Part shown: piece after piece, positions 35,231 to 45,127 of the stretch
Numbering within the stretch: the first letter of the stretch is position 1
How the letters are laid out: the number at the start of each line of letters is the position of its first letter
Origin: Hoeflea sp. 108
Lineage (GTDB): Bacteria > Pseudomonadota > Alphaproteobacteria > Rhizobiales > Rhizobiaceae
NCBI RefSeq assembly: GCF_000372965.1
Contig: NZ_KB890027.1
Coordinates: forward strand, 37,793 to 101,792
Reading direction: 5' to 3'
Length of the DNA: 64,000 nucleotides
Made by a program: the position numbers and the translations under genes
Notes under the pieces: generated by a model
Seen by the model: only the letters and a program-made list of their open reading frames with translations
The model's database searches: none
Told to the model about the DNA's origin: nothing

Positions 35231-35541
35231 CATGGGCCTCCTGCCCGCCTCTCAATAGGGGCGCGGGCACCACGGCGGCGCCGTCTGCGCTCGAAGGGAA
35301 TACCGCTTCCGAAAAGCCCCACTCAGTGTGCTCGAGTACGGTCCTAAGAAGCCGATGAGGGGAAACACCATGCCGTGCATCAGACGAATGCAGCTGTGCA
35401 ATGCCTACGGATAGGATGTGAAATGGGTCGCATACGTCCAGATGATGCTGGCGCTCGGGCGAGTCTGGCTAGGCGGGAGTCCACGCCAGGGCCAACGTCC
35501 AAACTCAAATTGAAATGCGTCTGGGGTCTAGAGTGAGGGAC
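35231..35541. other. Intergenic region, no gene seen
   Basis: The 311 bases between the RES toxin and the next gene show no convincing coding frame, RNA gene or strong hairpin. Base composition falls toward the lower-GC gene to the right. Confidence 0.6.
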
Positions 35542-36237
35542 ATGCGATTCAATACTACCGACGTGGCTGCTCTAATTTCAGGCTTCACGGGGCCAGATCT
35601 GACCAAAACCCTAGGTGGGATCGAATCTTCAGTACGCGGACTGAGTGCGGCAGAATGCATGCAATTCCTGGAGAGTGCGGGCGCGGGTCGCGACGTGCTC
35701 GCAGCCGCAGCAGAAATGAAGAGGCTTGCGGGGCAGATCAACGTCACCATCCATGCCCTTGGCATCCTGCTCTGCCTCCCGCATCTTCTCGAGCCTAACG
35801 AAAAGATCGAATATGTGTCGCTTGGAGCAGGCAACACCGGGCGGCGCTTCGATCTTGAGACGAATTTCCGCGTCGCTGAATTCAAGTTTATTCACTGGCG
35901 TGGCGGACCGGAAGCAATTCGTCAGAATTCGATATTCAAAGACTATTTCTTGCTAGCCGACTATACGACAGACAAGCGAAAATATCTCTACCTGCTCGGC
36001 GTCGAACACGCGTTTGCTTTCCTAAATGGTCGCCGTGCTTTAGATAGCGTACTTAGTCGGAACGAGAAGGTGCGGTCTGTCTTTACGGAGCGGTTTGGCG
36101 AAAAGTACCGCACTGTGGGCGCCTATTTCGCTGAGCATGGCGATGCCGTGACAATCGAGGATGTGTCCCCGTGGTTGTCAGAACTGGCCGAAACACTGGT
36201 TGATGAAGACCCAACGTTCGACGAGCCGAGCGCATAG
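35542..36237 (+). CDS. Hypothetical protein with possible PD-(D/E)XK nuclease motif
   Basis: A 231-residue protein not confidently recognised. The central stretch GRRFDLETNFRVAEFKFIHW has an acidic residue followed after about ten residues by ExK in a beta-strand-like context, the layout of PD-(D/E)XK nucleases. The gene is less GC-rich than its neighbours, suggesting transfer. ATG 35542 follows GAGGG closely; ATG 35515 is an alternative. It follows the RES module and could be a further defence component, but no partner gene is seen. Confidence 0.5.
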   Translation: MRFNTTDVAALISGFTGPDLTKTLGGIESSVRGLSAAECMQFLESAGAGRDVLAAAAEMKRLAGQINVTIHALGILLCLPHLLEPNEKIEYVSLGAGNTGRRFDLETNFRVAEFKFIHWRGGPEAIRQNSIFKDYFLLADYTTDKRKYLYLLGVEHAFAFLNGRRALDSVLSRNEKVRSVFTERFGEKYRTVGAYFAEHGDAVTIEDVSPWLSELAETLVDEDPTFDEPSA

Positions 36238-36288
36238 GCCACCGGATTGCACATGCTCGCGGTATCGAGCAGCGTTCCGGAAAACGGG

Positions 36289-36750
36289 CTAACCTACACG
36301 CGCCGATAGGCGGCGGTACTCGCGGTCAATGTGCTCGAACAGGGCATATTCTGCATCGGTTAACAGGACCTGGCCATACTCTTCATATTGTGCGCGATCG
36401 GCGCGACTGACTAGATCTAGGAGTTCAGGCTGGGCGTAACGCACGCTTTTGCGAACCAGTTCGGTAACCCTGCTCAGCGGGAAATCGCCGCCGTACTCGA
36501 CTTCCGCGCTTGATGATTGCTGCTTGTCGAACAACGCGCGCCAGGCTCGTTTCACGCGCCGCCAGCGCCGCCCATGTGAACTGATTTCGTCCCAAGCGTT
36601 TGCGATGCGATGCCGCAAGCGGGGCGAGGCTGTGCCGGTGCTGACCGAGATATGAACGGTGAGAAAAAGCGCTTCCAGTGGTCGGTAGAGCTCTAGCAGG
36701 CGTTCTCGATCCTTCGCGAGCGAGAGCCGCCTCTCCTCCTCGAATCGCGC
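36289..36750 (-). pseudogene. 5'-truncated hypothetical gene at imuB junction
   Basis: The minus-strand frame reads like real protein from about FEEERRLSLAKDRERLLELY to the stop at 36289, with a helical YRPLEALFLTVHISVS core. No ATG, GTG or TTG lies at its head, and upstream the frame passes into the antisense of imuB. It therefore looks like the 3' portion of a gene cut where the imuB-dnaE2 segment joins. The family is not recognised. Confidence 0.45.
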
Positions 36751-36787
36751 GCCGGCGACAGCGCAGACATTGAAGTGGAAGCTTGCG

Positions 36788-38311
36788 ATGGCAAGGGTCG
36801 TATCGCTCTTCCTTCCGCGATGGCCGGTGGACCGTCTTCGAAGGAAATCGGGCGACGCATCGCCTCCGCGTGAGGCAGCGCTCGTCCTTATAAGCCGGGT
36901 TGGCAATCGGCGCGTCGTCACCGCCCTTGACGCGAACGCCGAAGCACTTGGGCTTCGCACCGGCATGCCGGTGGCGAAGGCACAGGCACTCGCGCCGGGG
37001 CTGGTCGTCATCGATGCCGATCCACGCGCGGATGCGGAAGGACTGGAGAAGCTGGCGCTCTGGGCCCTGCAACGCATCTCGCCCGTCGTCATGGCCGATC
37101 CGCCGGATGGTCTGGTGATCGACACCACGGGCGCCGATCATCTCCATGGCGGCGAGGACGTCATGCTGAGCACGATCGTCCAGCGCTTTGCTGCATCCGG
37201 TGTCGAGGCGCGCGCCGCGATCGCCGACACATGGGGCGCGGCGCATGCCGGCGCGCGCTTTGCCGCACGCTCCACCCTGGTCATTCCTCGGGGCGAAACT
37301 GCGCCTCTTCTGCGGCGTCTGCCGATCGCGGCGCTGCGGCTGCAACCCGATATTGTCACAGGCCTGCGCACGCTCGGCTTCGATCGTATCGGCGATCTCC
37401 TGGATCAACCGCGCGCGCCGCTGGCGCTGCGCTTCGGTCCTGAAATCGGCCGCCGCCTTGATCAGGCGCTTGGCAATGTCGGCGAGCCGATCGAGCCGTT
37501 CCGCGAAGCCGAAATCGTCGAGGTCCGGCGCGTCTTCGCTGAGCCGATCGGGGCGGCAGAGACGATTGCCCGCTATACCGCCAGGCTTGTCGAGGCTTTG
37601 TGTCAGATCCTGGAAACCAAAGGCCTTGGCGCGCGCCGGCTCGATCTGCTGTTCCATCTCGTCGACAACACGAGGCAAGCCATCCGTGTCGGCACAGCGC
37701 AGCCGGTTCGAGACGCAAAACGTCTGACGCGGCTGCTTTGCGAGAAGATCGACACCATCGATCCGGGATTCGGAATTGAGACGATGGAACTGGCAGCGAT
37801 CCTCGTCGAGCCATTGCGGGATCGGCAGACCATATCCTCGCTGGTCGAGGAACCGCAGGCGGATATTTCGGACCTGATCGATGTCCTTGCGAACCGTGTC
37901 GGAGAAAATCGCCTTTGCCGTTTCACGCCCGTCCAAAGCGATGTCCCCGAGCGCTCCGTCGCCTGTGTCCCGCCACTCGCCCCTGAAACGGGCGCGACCT
38001 GGGACGGTGACTGGCCGCGGCCGCCGCGCCTGCTGTCCCGGCCGGAACCGATCGAGACCATGGCGCTTCTGCCCGACAATCCGCCGGTGTGGTTTACATG
38101 GCGCGGCGTTCGCCGGCGGGTTCGCCGCGCCGACGGACCGAAACGCATTCGGGGAGAATGGTGGAAGCGCGACGCGGAAACCGCGACGGTGCGGGATTAT
38201 TTCCGGGTCGAGGATGACACCGGCGAGCGCTACTGGCTGTTCCGGTCCGGCGATGGCGAGCGTCCGGAGAGCGGCAGCCAGCGCTGGTTCCTGCACGGGA
38301 TCTTCGGATGA
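36788..38311 (+). CDS. imuB: ImuB-type Y-family polymerase-like protein
   Basis: A 507-residue DinB-like protein of the damage-induced mutasome. It starts MARVVSLFLPRWPVDRLRR and has the little-finger-type middle and the typical C-terminus (WFTWRGVRRRVRRADGPKRI, GEWW, RYWLFRSG, RWFLHGIFG). As in other ImuB proteins, the catalytic SxDE block is replaced (VIDTTGADHLHGGE), so it probably bridges the beta clamp and DnaE2 rather than polymerising. ATG 36788 has GGAAG upstream; an ATG at 36770 is less likely. The usual imuA partner is absent upstream. Confidence 0.92.
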   Translation: MARVVSLFLPRWPVDRLRRKSGDASPPREAALVLISRVGNRRVVTALDANAEALGLRTGMPVAKAQALAPGLVVIDADPRADAEGLEKLALWALQRISPVVMADPPDGLVIDTTGADHLHGGEDVMLSTIVQRFAASGVEARAAIADTWGAAHAGARFAARSTLVIPRGETAPLLRRLPIAALRLQPDIVTGLRTLGFDRIGDLLDQPRAPLALRFGPEIGRRLDQALGNVGEPIEPFREAEIVEVRRVFAEPIGAAETIARYTARLVEALCQILETKGLGARRLDLLFHLVDNTRQAIRVGTAQPVRDAKRLTRLLCEKIDTIDPGFGIETMELAAILVEPLRDRQTISSLVEEPQADISDLIDVLANRVGENRLCRFTPVQSDVPERSVACVPPLAPETGATWDGDWPRPPRLLSRPEPIETMALLPDNPPVWFTWRGVRRRVRRADGPKRIRGEWWKRDAETATVRDYFRVEDDTGERYWLFRSGDGERPESGSQRWFLHGIFG

Positions 38312-41300
38312 GCGGGCCGCGCTACGCCGAGCTTCAGGTGACGAGCCATTTTTCGTTCCTGCGCGGTGCGAGCAGTTGCGAGGAACTGTTCGCGACGGCC
38401 GCCACGATGGGCGTCGAGGCACTTGCCGTCGTTGATCGAAACAGCCTCGCCGGCGTCGTGCGCGCGCATGAGGCTGCCAAGGCCACCGGACTCCGTCTCG
38501 TCGTCGGATGCCGACTTGATCTTGCTGACGGCATGTCGGTGCTCGTCTATCCGACGGACCGCTCAGCCTATGCGCGCCTCTGTCGGCTGCTGTCCCTTGG
38601 AAAGGGCAGGGCGGGCAAGGCGAAATGCCATTTGGAATGGTCCGATGTCGTTGCCTACGGCGAAGGACTGATTGCAGTGCTGGTGCCGGACGTTGCCGAT
38701 GAGACCTGCGCCATGCAGCTGCGCCGGCTGCGGGAGTCCTTTGGCAATCGCGCCTATATAGCGCTGACACTACGCCGGCGCCCCAACGATCAGCTTCGCC
38801 TTTGGGAGCTGTCCGACATGGCGACCGCCGTGCGTGTCCCCACGGTCGTGACCAATGACGCGCTCTTTCACGAGCCGGGCCGCCAGGTCCTGCAGGATGT
38901 CGTCACCGCGATCCGCCACAACGTCACCATCGACGAGCTCGGACATCGGCGCGAGCGTTTCGCCGATCGCTACCTGAAACCGCCCGAAGAAATGCACCGG
39001 CTGTTCGGCCGCTACCCGGAAGCGCTCGCCCGCACGATCGAGATCATGGAGCGCTGCCCGTTCAAGCTCGACGAGCTTGCCTATCAGTATCCCGAAGAGA
39101 AGCTCTATCCCGACCTTACCCCTCAGCAGGCGCTCGAAAAGTTGACCTGGGAAGGGGCCGTCGACCGCTATCCGGAAGGACTGCCTTCCAAGGTCCGGCG
39201 CAACCTCGAGCACGAATTACGCCTGATCGAGAAGCTCGAATATGCACCCTACTTCCTCACGGTGAACTCGATCGTGCGTTTTGCGCGCTCAAAGGAAATC
39301 CTGTGCCAGGGACGCGGCTCGGCCGCCAACTCAGCGGTCTGCTACGTGCTCGGCATCACCTCGATCGATCCGGATCGCAATGACCTGCTGTTCGAACGCT
39401 TTGTTTCGGAAGAACGCCGAGAACCGCCCGACATCGACGTCGACTTTGAACACGAAAGGCGCGAGGAAGTCATCCAGTGGGTCTACGAGACCTATGGACG
39501 CGACCGCGCCGCGCTTTGTTCGACGGTCATCCGGTATCGCTCCAAAGGGGCCGTTCGCGACGTCGGTAAAGCGCTCGGCCTGCCGGAGGACCTGACCAAG
39601 ACATTGTCCTCGCAGGTCTGGGGCTGGTCCGAAGGCGTCGAGCAGAAGCATGCCGAAGGGCTGAACCTCAACATGGGCGATCGCCGTCTGAGGCTGGCGC
39701 TGGAGCTTGCGCATCAACTCGTCGGAACACCCCGTCACCTATCCCAGCATCCGGGCGGATTCGTTTTGACCCGCGATCGGCTCGATGAGCTCGTACCGAT
39801 CGAGCCTGCGGCCATGGCCGATCGCCAGGTCGTGGAATGGGACAAAGACGACGTTGATGCCTTGAAGATGATGAAGGTCGACGTGCTGGCGCTCGGCATG
39901 CTGTCGTGCATGCGCCGCGGCTTCGATCTTCTCGCCGAACACAAGGACATCCGGCTCGACCTCGCGACGATTCCGGCCGAGGATCCGCGCACCTACGGCA
40001 TGATCCGCAAGGCCGATACGCTCGGCACCTTCCAGATCGAGAGCCGCGCCCAGATGGCGATGCTGCCGCGCATCAAACCGCGGACCTTCTACGATCTGGT
40101 CATCGAGGTCGCGATCGTGCGGCCGGGACCGATCCAGGGTGACATGGTCCACCCCTATCTCAGGCGACGAGAGGGCAAGGAGGATGTCATCTATCCCAAG
40201 CCCGAGCTTGAGGCCGTGCTCGGCAAGACGCTCGGCGTGCCGTTGTTTCAGGAGCAGGCGATGCGGGTGGCGATCGAATGCGCCGGGTTTACCGCCGGCG
40301 AGGCCGACCAGCTCCGCCGCGCCATGGCAACTTTTAAGCACACGGGCGGCGTCTCGAAATTCGGTGAAAAGCTCGTCCAGGGCATGGTCGATAACGGCTA
40401 TGATCGGGAATTTGCCGAGCGGACTTTCAAGCAGTTGGAGGGCTTTGGCTCCTATGGCTTTCCCGAAAGCCATGCAGCCAGTTTCGCTCTCATCGCCTAT
40501 GCGAGCTCCTGGCTCAAATGCTGGCACCCGGACGTGTTCTGTGCGGCACTTTTGAACGCCCAGCCCATGGGCTTCTATGCGCCGGCGCAAATCGTGCGCG
40601 ACGCGGTTGAGCATGGCGTCGAAATCCGCCCCGTCTGTGTCAATTCAAGCCGTTGGGATTGCACGCTCGAACCCCGGGACGCCGATGATGGCCGGTTCGC
40701 CGTTCGCCTCGGCTTGCGTCTGGTCAAGGGACTGGGAAATGCGGAAGCCGCGCGCCTCGTCTCCTGCCGTGCCGAGCAGCCATTCCGCTCGGTCGATGAT
40801 CTTTGGCGGCGCGCCGCCATTCGCGCCGCGGCCCTCAGTGAGCTTGCCGAGGCCGATGCGTTCCGGCCCTCCATCGGCCTTGCCCGGCGGGAGGCACTTT
40901 GGTCGATCAAGGCGCTACGCGACGAACCGTTACCGCTATTCGCCGCGGCGGCAGTCCGGGAAGCCTTGCCGGTCGCCGAGCAGACGGAGCCAACCGTCTC
41001 GTTGCGGCCGATGACTGCCGGCAGCGAAGTCGTCGAGGATTACGGTCATGTCGGGCTGACGCTGCGCCAGCATCCCGTTTCCTTTCTGCGGAAGGACCTC
41101 GCGGCCCGGCGATTCCTGACCAGCGCCGACGCTGTCGCTTCGCGTGACCGGCGTTGGGTCGATGTCGCCGGCCTGGTCCTCGTCCGGCAGCGGCCGGGTT
41201 CGGCGAAGGGTGTCATGTTCATGACCATCGAGGACGAAACCACTGTCGCCAACATCGTCATCTGGGAGAAGGTCTTCAAGCAGTTTCGCCGGACCGTCCT

Positions 41301-41568
41301 TGGTGCCGGCATGATCGGGATCAAGGGCAGGGTGCAGCGCGAAGGCGAGGTGGTCCATATCGTCGCCCACCAACTCGTTGATCTCTCCGCGGAACTCGCC
41401 AGTGTCGGCTCGCGCGACACGAGGTTCCCTTTTCCGCACGGGAGGGGCGACGAGTTCCACCATGGATCGCCAGCCCCGGATTCGAGAGGTCTGCAGAAAG
41501 CGTGGGATCTCGCGCACGGCTACGGGCATACCAACCAAATCCAGGTGAAGACGCGGGATTTTCGGTAG
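38308..41568 (+). CDS. dnaE2: Error-prone DNA polymerase DnaE2
   Basis: A 1086-residue C-family polymerase. The PHP domain is at the N-terminus (AELQVTSHFSFLRGASSCEE), the polymerase carboxylates lie in PPDIDVDFEHERRE and KVDVLALGML, and an OB domain is at the C-terminus (VMFMTIEDETTVANIVIW). It carries out translesion synthesis with ImuB. Its start overlaps the imuB stop (ATGA). Confidence 0.95.
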   Translation: MSGPRYAELQVTSHFSFLRGASSCEELFATAATMGVEALAVVDRNSLAGVVRAHEAAKATGLRLVVGCRLDLADGMSVLVYPTDRSAYARLCRLLSLGKGRAGKAKCHLEWSDVVAYGEGLIAVLVPDVADETCAMQLRRLRESFGNRAYIALTLRRRPNDQLRLWELSDMATAVRVPTVVTNDALFHEPGRQVLQDVVTAIRHNVTIDELGHRRERFADRYLKPPEEMHRLFGRYPEALARTIEIMERCPFKLDELAYQYPEEKLYPDLTPQQALEKLTWEGAVDRYPEGLPSKVRRNLEHELRLIEKLEYAPYFLTVNSIVRFARSKEILCQGRGSAANSAVCYVLGITSIDPDRNDLLFERFVSEERREPPDIDVDFEHERREEVIQWVYETYGRDRAALCSTVIRYRSKGAVRDVGKALGLPEDLTKTLSSQVWGWSEGVEQKHAEGLNLNMGDRRLRLALELAHQLVGTPRHLSQHPGGFVLTRDRLDELVPIEPAAMADRQVVEWDKDDVDALKMMKVDVLALGMLSCMRRGFDLLAEHKDIRLDLATIPAEDPRTYGMIRKADTLGTFQIESRAQMAMLPRIKPRTFYDLVIEVAIVRPGPIQGDMVHPYLRRREGKEDVIYPKPELEAVLGKTLGVPLFQEQAMRVAIECAGFTAGEADQLRRAMATFKHTGGVSKFGEKLVQGMVDNGYDREFAERTFKQLEGFGSYGFPESHAASFALIAYASSWLKCWHPDVFCAALLNAQPMGFYAPAQIVRDAVEHGVEIRPVCVNSSRWDCTLEPRDADDGRFAVRLGLRLVKGLGNAEAARLVSCRAEQPFRSVDDLWRRAAIRAAALSELAEADAFRPSIGLARREALWSIKALRDEPLPLFAAAAVREALPVAEQTEPTVSLRPMTAGSEVVEDYGHVGLTLRQHPVSFLRKDLAARRFLTSADAVASRDRRWVDVAGLVLVRQRPGSAKGVMFMTIEDETTVANIVIWEKVFKQFRRTVLGAGMIGIKGRVQREGEVVHIVAHQLVDLSAELASVGSRDTRFPFPHGRGDEFHHGSPAPDSRGLQKAWDLAHGYGHTNQIQVKTRDFR

Positions 41569-41850
41569 GCAAAGCACGATTTCGTAAAAGAAAAATATGC
41601 TTCAGCATAAAGCCCGCTCTGATGGGGAACGCAAATGTTGCGAGCAAGGTTGACGTTTTCGGGCAACGCGCAGCCACGTCGAAAAAGTTGAATTCCCGAC
41701 CCCGCGAATGGCCAGGCGGAAATTCAGGTAAACGAGACTGGGCCGTTGCTGACACCCAATGTCGGCAGCGGAGCGTCGTTGCCTGCGTCGCACGCGGCAC
41801 GCCATTGGTCGAAGCGGCTTGACTCCGAATATGCGCAGCAATACATATGC

Positions 41851-42192
41851 ATGATGATGCAACAAAGCATATTTCAGATGTTGGCTGACCCTACGCGGTT
41901 TCGTATCGTCGAGGCTTTGGCAGGCGGCGAGCGGGCCGTGGGCGACCTGGTTCAGGCCGTCGACATCGATCAGTCCGGCGTTTCGCGGCACCTGCGGATC
42001 CTCGACGAAGCCGGCTTCGTCACGATGAGGCCTGACGGGGCGAGGCGCCTTTATTCGCTCCGGCCCGAGCCGTTCCAGGCGATCGACGAATGGGTTCGGA
42101 GCTATCGCGAGCTTTGGGAGGGCCGGCTCGATCGGTTTGACGCCGCCTTGGCGCGACGGCGTGGCGCGCTGCAACGCGAGGGGGGAAAGTGA
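41851..42192 (+). CDS. ArsR-family transcriptional regulator
   Basis: A 113-residue winged-helix regulator starting IFQMLADPTRFRIVEAL with the recognition segment VDIDQSGVSRHLRILDEAGFV. No metal-binding ELCVCDL motif is seen. Three adjacent ATGs at 41851-41859 make the exact start uncertain. AATATGC (41828-41834) and GCATATT (41867-41873) flank the start as a possible self-binding site. It forms an operon with the two genes downstream, a common trio. Confidence 0.88.
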   Translation: MMMQQSIFQMLADPTRFRIVEALAGGERAVGDLVQAVDIDQSGVSRHLRILDEAGFVTMRPDGARRLYSLRPEPFQAIDEWVRSYRELWEGRLDRFDAALARRRGALQREGGK

Positions 42193-42707
42193 TGATAGAG
42201 GCCAGCGAGCCGGGCGCAGCTACGATCAGGCTGGAGCGGGTTTACGACGCATCGGTGGACGAGGTCTGGGCGCTATGGGCCACCAGGGAAGGGCTCGAGG
42301 CGTGGTTCGCGCCCGAGGGCATGCGCTTCGAGTTATTGACTCTCGATCTGCGAGTCGGTGGTGCCTTCGAACACGTGATGACGGCGGTGGGCGCCGAGCA
42401 GGTCGCCTATTTTGCGAACCGGAACAGATCGTCAACGGCGCGGGTGAGCGGTCGGTTCGTCGAGATCGTGCCTCACCGGCGCCTGCGAATCCGCTTCGAC
42501 ATCGACTTCGTCCCGGGCGTCCAGGCCTATCCCTACGACATGATGGTCGAGCTTCACCCCGAGGCCGGGCGAGTCCGGATGGTGCTGACGGCCGATCGCC
42601 ACCCGGACCCCGAGATGACACGCGGCGCAATCGCCGGACTGACCAGCCAGCTGCAACGGTTTGACTTAGCCATAAAAGCACGAGTAGCAAAGGAGCAACG
42701 ACCGTAA
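42192..42707 (+). CDS. SRPBCC/AHSA1-domain protein
   Basis: A 171-residue START-like fold protein with the family opening IRLERVYDASVDEVWALWATREGL and WFAPEG. It overlaps the ArsR stop (TGATG); a GTG one codon earlier is possible. Members bind hydrophobic ligands; the ligand is unknown here. Confidence 0.88.
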   Translation: MIEASEPGAATIRLERVYDASVDEVWALWATREGLEAWFAPEGMRFELLTLDLRVGGAFEHVMTAVGAEQVAYFANRNRSSTARVSGRFVEIVPHRRLRIRFDIDFVPGVQAYPYDMMVELHPEAGRVRMVLTADRHPDPEMTRGAIAGLTSQLQRFDLAIKARVAKEQRP

Positions 42708-43279
42708 TGCGACCTCTTCTCTATTCCATCAACGTCACGCTCGATGGCTGCGTCGACCACAGGGCCATACCCACGGACGAGGCGCTGCAGCAAGAACAAC
42801 TGCGTGCAACACATCAGCACGCCACCGAGAGTATCGGCCGGGCCGATGCTCTGCTCTTTGGCCGCGTCACCTACCAGATGATGGAAGAGGCGTGGAGGCA
42901 TGAGACGCGGACCATCACGCCGCCTGACTGGACCGAGCCTTTCGCGCGCACCATCGACGCAATGAAGAAATACGTCGTTTCAAACACACTCGAGCGGGTC
43001 GATTGGAACGCGGAACGGGTTAGCGGTAACCTCGGCGAGGCGGTCCGGAAGCTCAAGCAGCAGCCGGGCAGGGCGCTGTTCACGGGCGGCGTAAAGCTGC
43101 CGATGGCGCTGGCGGAGCTGGGCCTGATCGACGAGTATGAATTCGTGGTACAGCCCAGGCTTGCCGGTCATGGGCCCACCTTGTTCGCCGGGCTCTCCAA
43201 ATATATCGAGTTGAAGCTCGTCGACCGGCAAGAGCTCAGCTCAGGCGCTGTAGCGCTGCGCTACGAGCCGAGAAGGTAA
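42707..43279 (+). CDS. Dihydrofolate reductase-family protein (RibD C-terminal-like)
   Basis: A 190-residue RibD_C-type reductase: LLYSINVTLDGCVDH start, ADALLFGRVTYQMM, KKYVVSNTLERVDW and LFTGGVKLPMALAELGLIDEY. It shares one base with the SRPBCC stop. The physiological substrate is unknown; these are usually not true folate reductases. Confidence 0.88.
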   Translation: MRPLLYSINVTLDGCVDHRAIPTDEALQQEQLRATHQHATESIGRADALLFGRVTYQMMEEAWRHETRTITPPDWTEPFARTIDAMKKYVVSNTLERVDWNAERVSGNLGEAVRKLKQQPGRALFTGGVKLPMALAELGLIDEYEFVVQPRLAGHGPTLFAGLSKYIELKLVDRQELSSGAVALRYEPRR

Positions 43280-43497
43280 CGCGTGAGCCCGCCCCCTACA
43301 TGGCCGGCCTGATCCCAGTTGTCCTAGTAGATAGCGTGCCGCGCTTTGCGCCGCGTCCCGAACTGGTAGGCGCGACGTTGGGCCTTGCTCGGCATCCTCT
43401 GAATTGCCCGAGGCTAGATGGTTGTTTCAGCGGAATGATTGCCAGATGCAAACCGGCAGCGAATGACCCCTGCCGATTGTCAGATTGATCCCGACGC

Positions 43498-43872
43498 TCA
43501 TGAGGGGCGAAGGTTATCGAGTAGGCCGGCAATATCGACATTAAGCCTTCCAGCGATCCGGTACTCCCTTGCTTGACCTCGGCCCATTGAGTTTTTTGTC
43601 CAGGATCCTTCGATGAGTCCCCTTCTTCCAAGGGCGCCAAGAACCTCATCGGCAGCACCGCGCGTCATCCCGGTGACAGCGACAATATTGGAAATCGTTA
43701 TCGGCTCGCCCTTGCAGTGCAGGTCTAGGATAACCGTTACCATCGCGTATTGCCGTAGTCGTGCGCCTGGCGTCTCGCCGGCCAGCGGGAATCCAACGAC
43801 CTGATGCAGCATCACATCGTGAATAAGCTGGAAGCCAAGCTTCGCCCTTGCCTCGGAACTACCCGTTGTCAT
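43498..43872 (-). CDS. Small winged-helix protein
   Basis: A 124-residue protein with a helix-turn-helix (ITISNIVAVTGMTRGAADEV) followed by a wing-like segment (LGRRGLIEGSWTKNSMGRG). It resembles MarR-type regulators common in rhizobia. The ATG at 43872 is chosen because the upstream frame loses protein-like character. The 218 bases between it and the DHFR gene show no gene. Confidence 0.6.
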   Translation of the reverse strand: MTTGSSEARAKLGFQLIHDVMLHQVVGFPLAGETPGARLRQYAMVTVILDLHCKGEPITISNIVAVTGMTRGAADEVLGALGRRGLIEGSWTKNSMGRGQAREYRIAGRLNVDIAGLLDNLRPS

Positions 43873-44308
43873 TATCCGGTTTCGAAGCCATCGCTCGCGG
43901 TGCGCCCCCGCTCTGCGATGCTCATTGACCCCTTGGTGATCGGGGAGTTCGAAACCGTACCAGACGGCCCCATGGCCTTTAGCTCGGTGAGCCTGTTGTA
44001 TACGCCACAGGCTCCCCGACCATAAGGTCAAGGAGGTTGGAATCATCCCGGTTGATTCCATACCGCTGGTAAGGGTTTCGACGCCCTTGAGGCAGTGCGT
44101 CGCTGCCTCAACTGAATCCATACCGAAAACGAACGGATTTGTCGCGGTCTCTTCGCGTTTTAGACGAAGGAAGGCGTCCGGACCGGAGAAAGGTCGATGC
44201 TGGGTGGCCAGAGGCGAGGTCGAGGCGGTGCGGCAGGCTCGACCGTGTTTGCTGCGGGCGCTTTCGTCCGCTTTTTGCTTGGGGCAGTCGCGTTCGCGCG
44301 ACCGCGCC

Positions 44309-44450
44309 TCAGTCGCCGGCAGCAGGACGGCCTTCGGCAATGAGCCGCAGAAGCTCAGCCCTGGGTACGGAACTGTTGCTGACGTAAGCGGCAACGATCT
44401 CCGTGGTCAGGCCGATCAAATTGGCTGTCGGCTTTTGATGGTGGCGACAT
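44309..44450 (-). pseudogene. MucR/Ros-type regulator remnant
   Basis: The fragment NLIGLTTEIVAAYVSNSSVP and then RAELLRLIAE matches the N-terminal helical part of MucR/Ros regulators. The presumed start (MSPPSKADS) is in another frame, offset by one base, and no zinc-finger half (CLEDGKKFKSLKRHL-type) follows. It is a decayed copy. The wider region 43873-44760 has no other convincing gene. Confidence 0.55.
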
Positions 44451-44760
44451 CGTCGGTACAGGAAGAACCGGTCCTCGCAAAGACCTTGATGATAGCGGCA
44501 TGCATCAGCCGGCGCTGTCTGCGGCATGAATCCGCGACGGTTCGTGCTGGAAATGCGGCTCAGGCGCAAAGACCACCCCCGCTCTTATCGGCTTATTTCC
44601 CTTGTTCCAGCCCGGACCTTGTCGATCAACCCGCGAGGGGTCGGACTACGCAAGCGTGCCGCCGCTTATGGCTTCGCCAACGCGGTGATCGCGGTCCAGG
44701 CCGGAACCGACGGGCGCCTGTCGAGCGGGGAATGGTCCCCGCAGCTACGGGAGTCACACC

Positions 44761-44949
44761 ATGTCGCAAGAACTCAGCCTCGCTCAGAACCACGCCTGGA
44801 ACCTCGCGCGCACCCTGATGACGCCGGTCATCCTCTTCAAGGTCGATGAAGACGCATACGGCGTTCTTCCTGCCGACGACCTCGATGACGACGAGGTCAA
44901 CGCCCTCTACTTTTACGACCCCTACACGGGTGGCCAGCCGGTTCATTGA
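44761..44949 (+). CDS. Small conserved-looking hypothetical protein
   Basis: A 62-residue acidic protein ending DDDEVNALYFYDPYTGGQPVH. GGGAG lies eight bases before the ATG. It opens the plasmid-type block; the function is unknown. Confidence 0.55.
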   Translation: MSQELSLAQNHAWNLARTLMTPVILFKVDEDAYGVLPADDLDDDEVNALYFYDPYTGGQPVH

Positions 44950-45127
44950 ACCGTCTCTTGCCCGGCGTGCCGCTTGCGAGCGGCAGGCCGCAAGGTAAGC
45001 TGCGCCGCGGCAGGAGCCGCGCCCTTGCCCCCTTTGCTCTTCGCGCCGGTCGCTAAGGTGTTCCGCGAAGTGTGCGGAGAAGATAAACTGAATGAAAGGT
45101 CGGCCGAAAGGCCGCTGGGAGAAAAGA

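Noticed and set aside
36425..38770. 781-codon open frame on the minus strand
   Set aside because: Antisense to imuB and dnaE2; low-complexity arginine/alanine-rich translation with no family pattern.
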